The position numbers and the translations under genes are program-made. Below, in pieces: positions 4,819 through 5,005 of a DNA stretch of 5,005 nucleotides. The first letter of the stretch is position 1. Every line of letters begins with the position of its first letter. Source of the DNA: Acidimicrobiia bacterium (GTDB lineage Bacteria; Actinomycetota; Acidimicrobiia; Spongiisociales; SHLN01). Below the pieces are notes generated by a model that ran no database searches, was not told the DNA's origin, and saw only the letters and a list, made by a program, of their open reading frames with translations. The DNA lies in the NCBI GenBank assembly GCA_013043085.1, contig JABDOU010000400.1, forward strand, positions 1-5,005, given 5' to 3'.

Positions 4819-5005
4819 ATGACCACGGCCATTCACAAGGTCATCGGGACTGAGACCGAGTTCGGAATCGCTCTGCGGGGGAACCCGGAGTTCAATCCTG
4901 TTCTCCTCTCTTCGATTCTCGTCAACTCATACGCCGGTCTTCGCGCCCGCATTCAGTGGTCGCATGAGGAAGAGAGCCCGGGACGCGATGCTCGCGGGTA
5001 TGGAC
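4819..5005 (+). CDS. dop: Pup deamidase/depupylase Dop, N-terminal part
   Basis: Only the first 62 codons are inside the window. Dop converts the C-terminal Gln of Pup to Glu in species that encode PupQ, and it cleaves Pup from modified proteins; it belongs to the carboxylate-amine ligase-like family with PafA. The start MTTAIHKVIGTETEFGIALR carries the nucleotide/metal-site motif GTExEFG (residues 10-16). The later NPVLLSS, SYAGLRARIQW and the closing ESPGRDARGYG match the Dop pattern, where RDARG is characteristic and absent from the PafA N-terminus. GTETEFG has Thr-Glu-Phe where mycobacterial Dop has Val-Glu-Tyr; ETEFG is also the PafA wording, but the rest of the segment favours Dop. ATG 4819 has a GAGG site at 4810-4813, five bases away. 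It follows arc, as in other actinobacteria; a pup gene is expected downstream. Confidence 0.9.
   Translation, partial: MTTAIHKVIGTETEFGIALRGNPEFNPVLLSSILVNSYAGLRARIQWSHEEESPGRDARGYG

Noticed and set aside
1..5005. CRISPR arrays, insertion sequences, attachment sites or phage genes.
   Set aside because: No spaced repeats, transposase motifs, terminal repeats or abrupt change of composition was seen; all identified genes are chromosomal housekeeping types.

Overview
The window reads as chromosomal DNA of a proteasome-bearing actinomycete. GC is moderate (high fifties by eye), starts are ATG or GTG, and the right half has the actinobacterial order of a tRNA m1A58 methyltransferase gene, a ferredoxin gene, the proteasomal AAA+ ATPase gene (arc/mpa) and dop. 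Mycobacterium tuberculosis has the same backbone (Rv2118c trmI, mpa, dop, pup, prcBA). An uncultured or deep-branching lineage such as Acidimicrobiia is my best guess, but this is inference; no ribosomal or other phylogenetic marker is in view.

Layout. Positions 1-229 (minus strand) hold the 5' part of a small unidentified basic gene. Diverging from it, on the plus strand, is a tight four-gene cluster: a 31-residue single-pass membrane microprotein (255-350), a TtuB-like ubiquitin-fold sulfur carrier ending in Gly-Gly (350-544), a TtuA-like tRNA 2-thiouridine synthase (569-1477) and the TrmI methyltransferase (1474-2256). Three of these genes overlap or nearly abut. A ferredoxin gene with a CxxDxxC cluster motif follows (2371-2616), apparently with its own promoter, and is closed by a clean intrinsic terminator at 2642-2662. 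A 296-bp intergenic stretch with two inverted repeats leads to arc (2913-4634). A 184-bp spacer with two more palindromic elements then leads to the first 62 codons of dop (4819 to the window end). The pup, prcB and prcA genes would be expected just beyond the right edge.

How it fits together. TtuB, TtuA and TrmI together predict a T-loop tRNA modification module. TtuB would carry thiocarboxylate sulfur, TtuA would thiolate U54, and TrmI would methylate A58; in Thermus thermophilus these two T-loop modifications stabilise tRNA. ARC and Dop belong to the Pup-proteasome pathway: ARC unfolds pupylated substrates, and Dop matures Pup and removes it from substrates. The notable point is that a ubiquitin-fold Gly-Gly modifier lies about 2.4 kb upstream of the Pup-proteasome ATPase. 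Whether this is only genomic proximity or a functional link is open.
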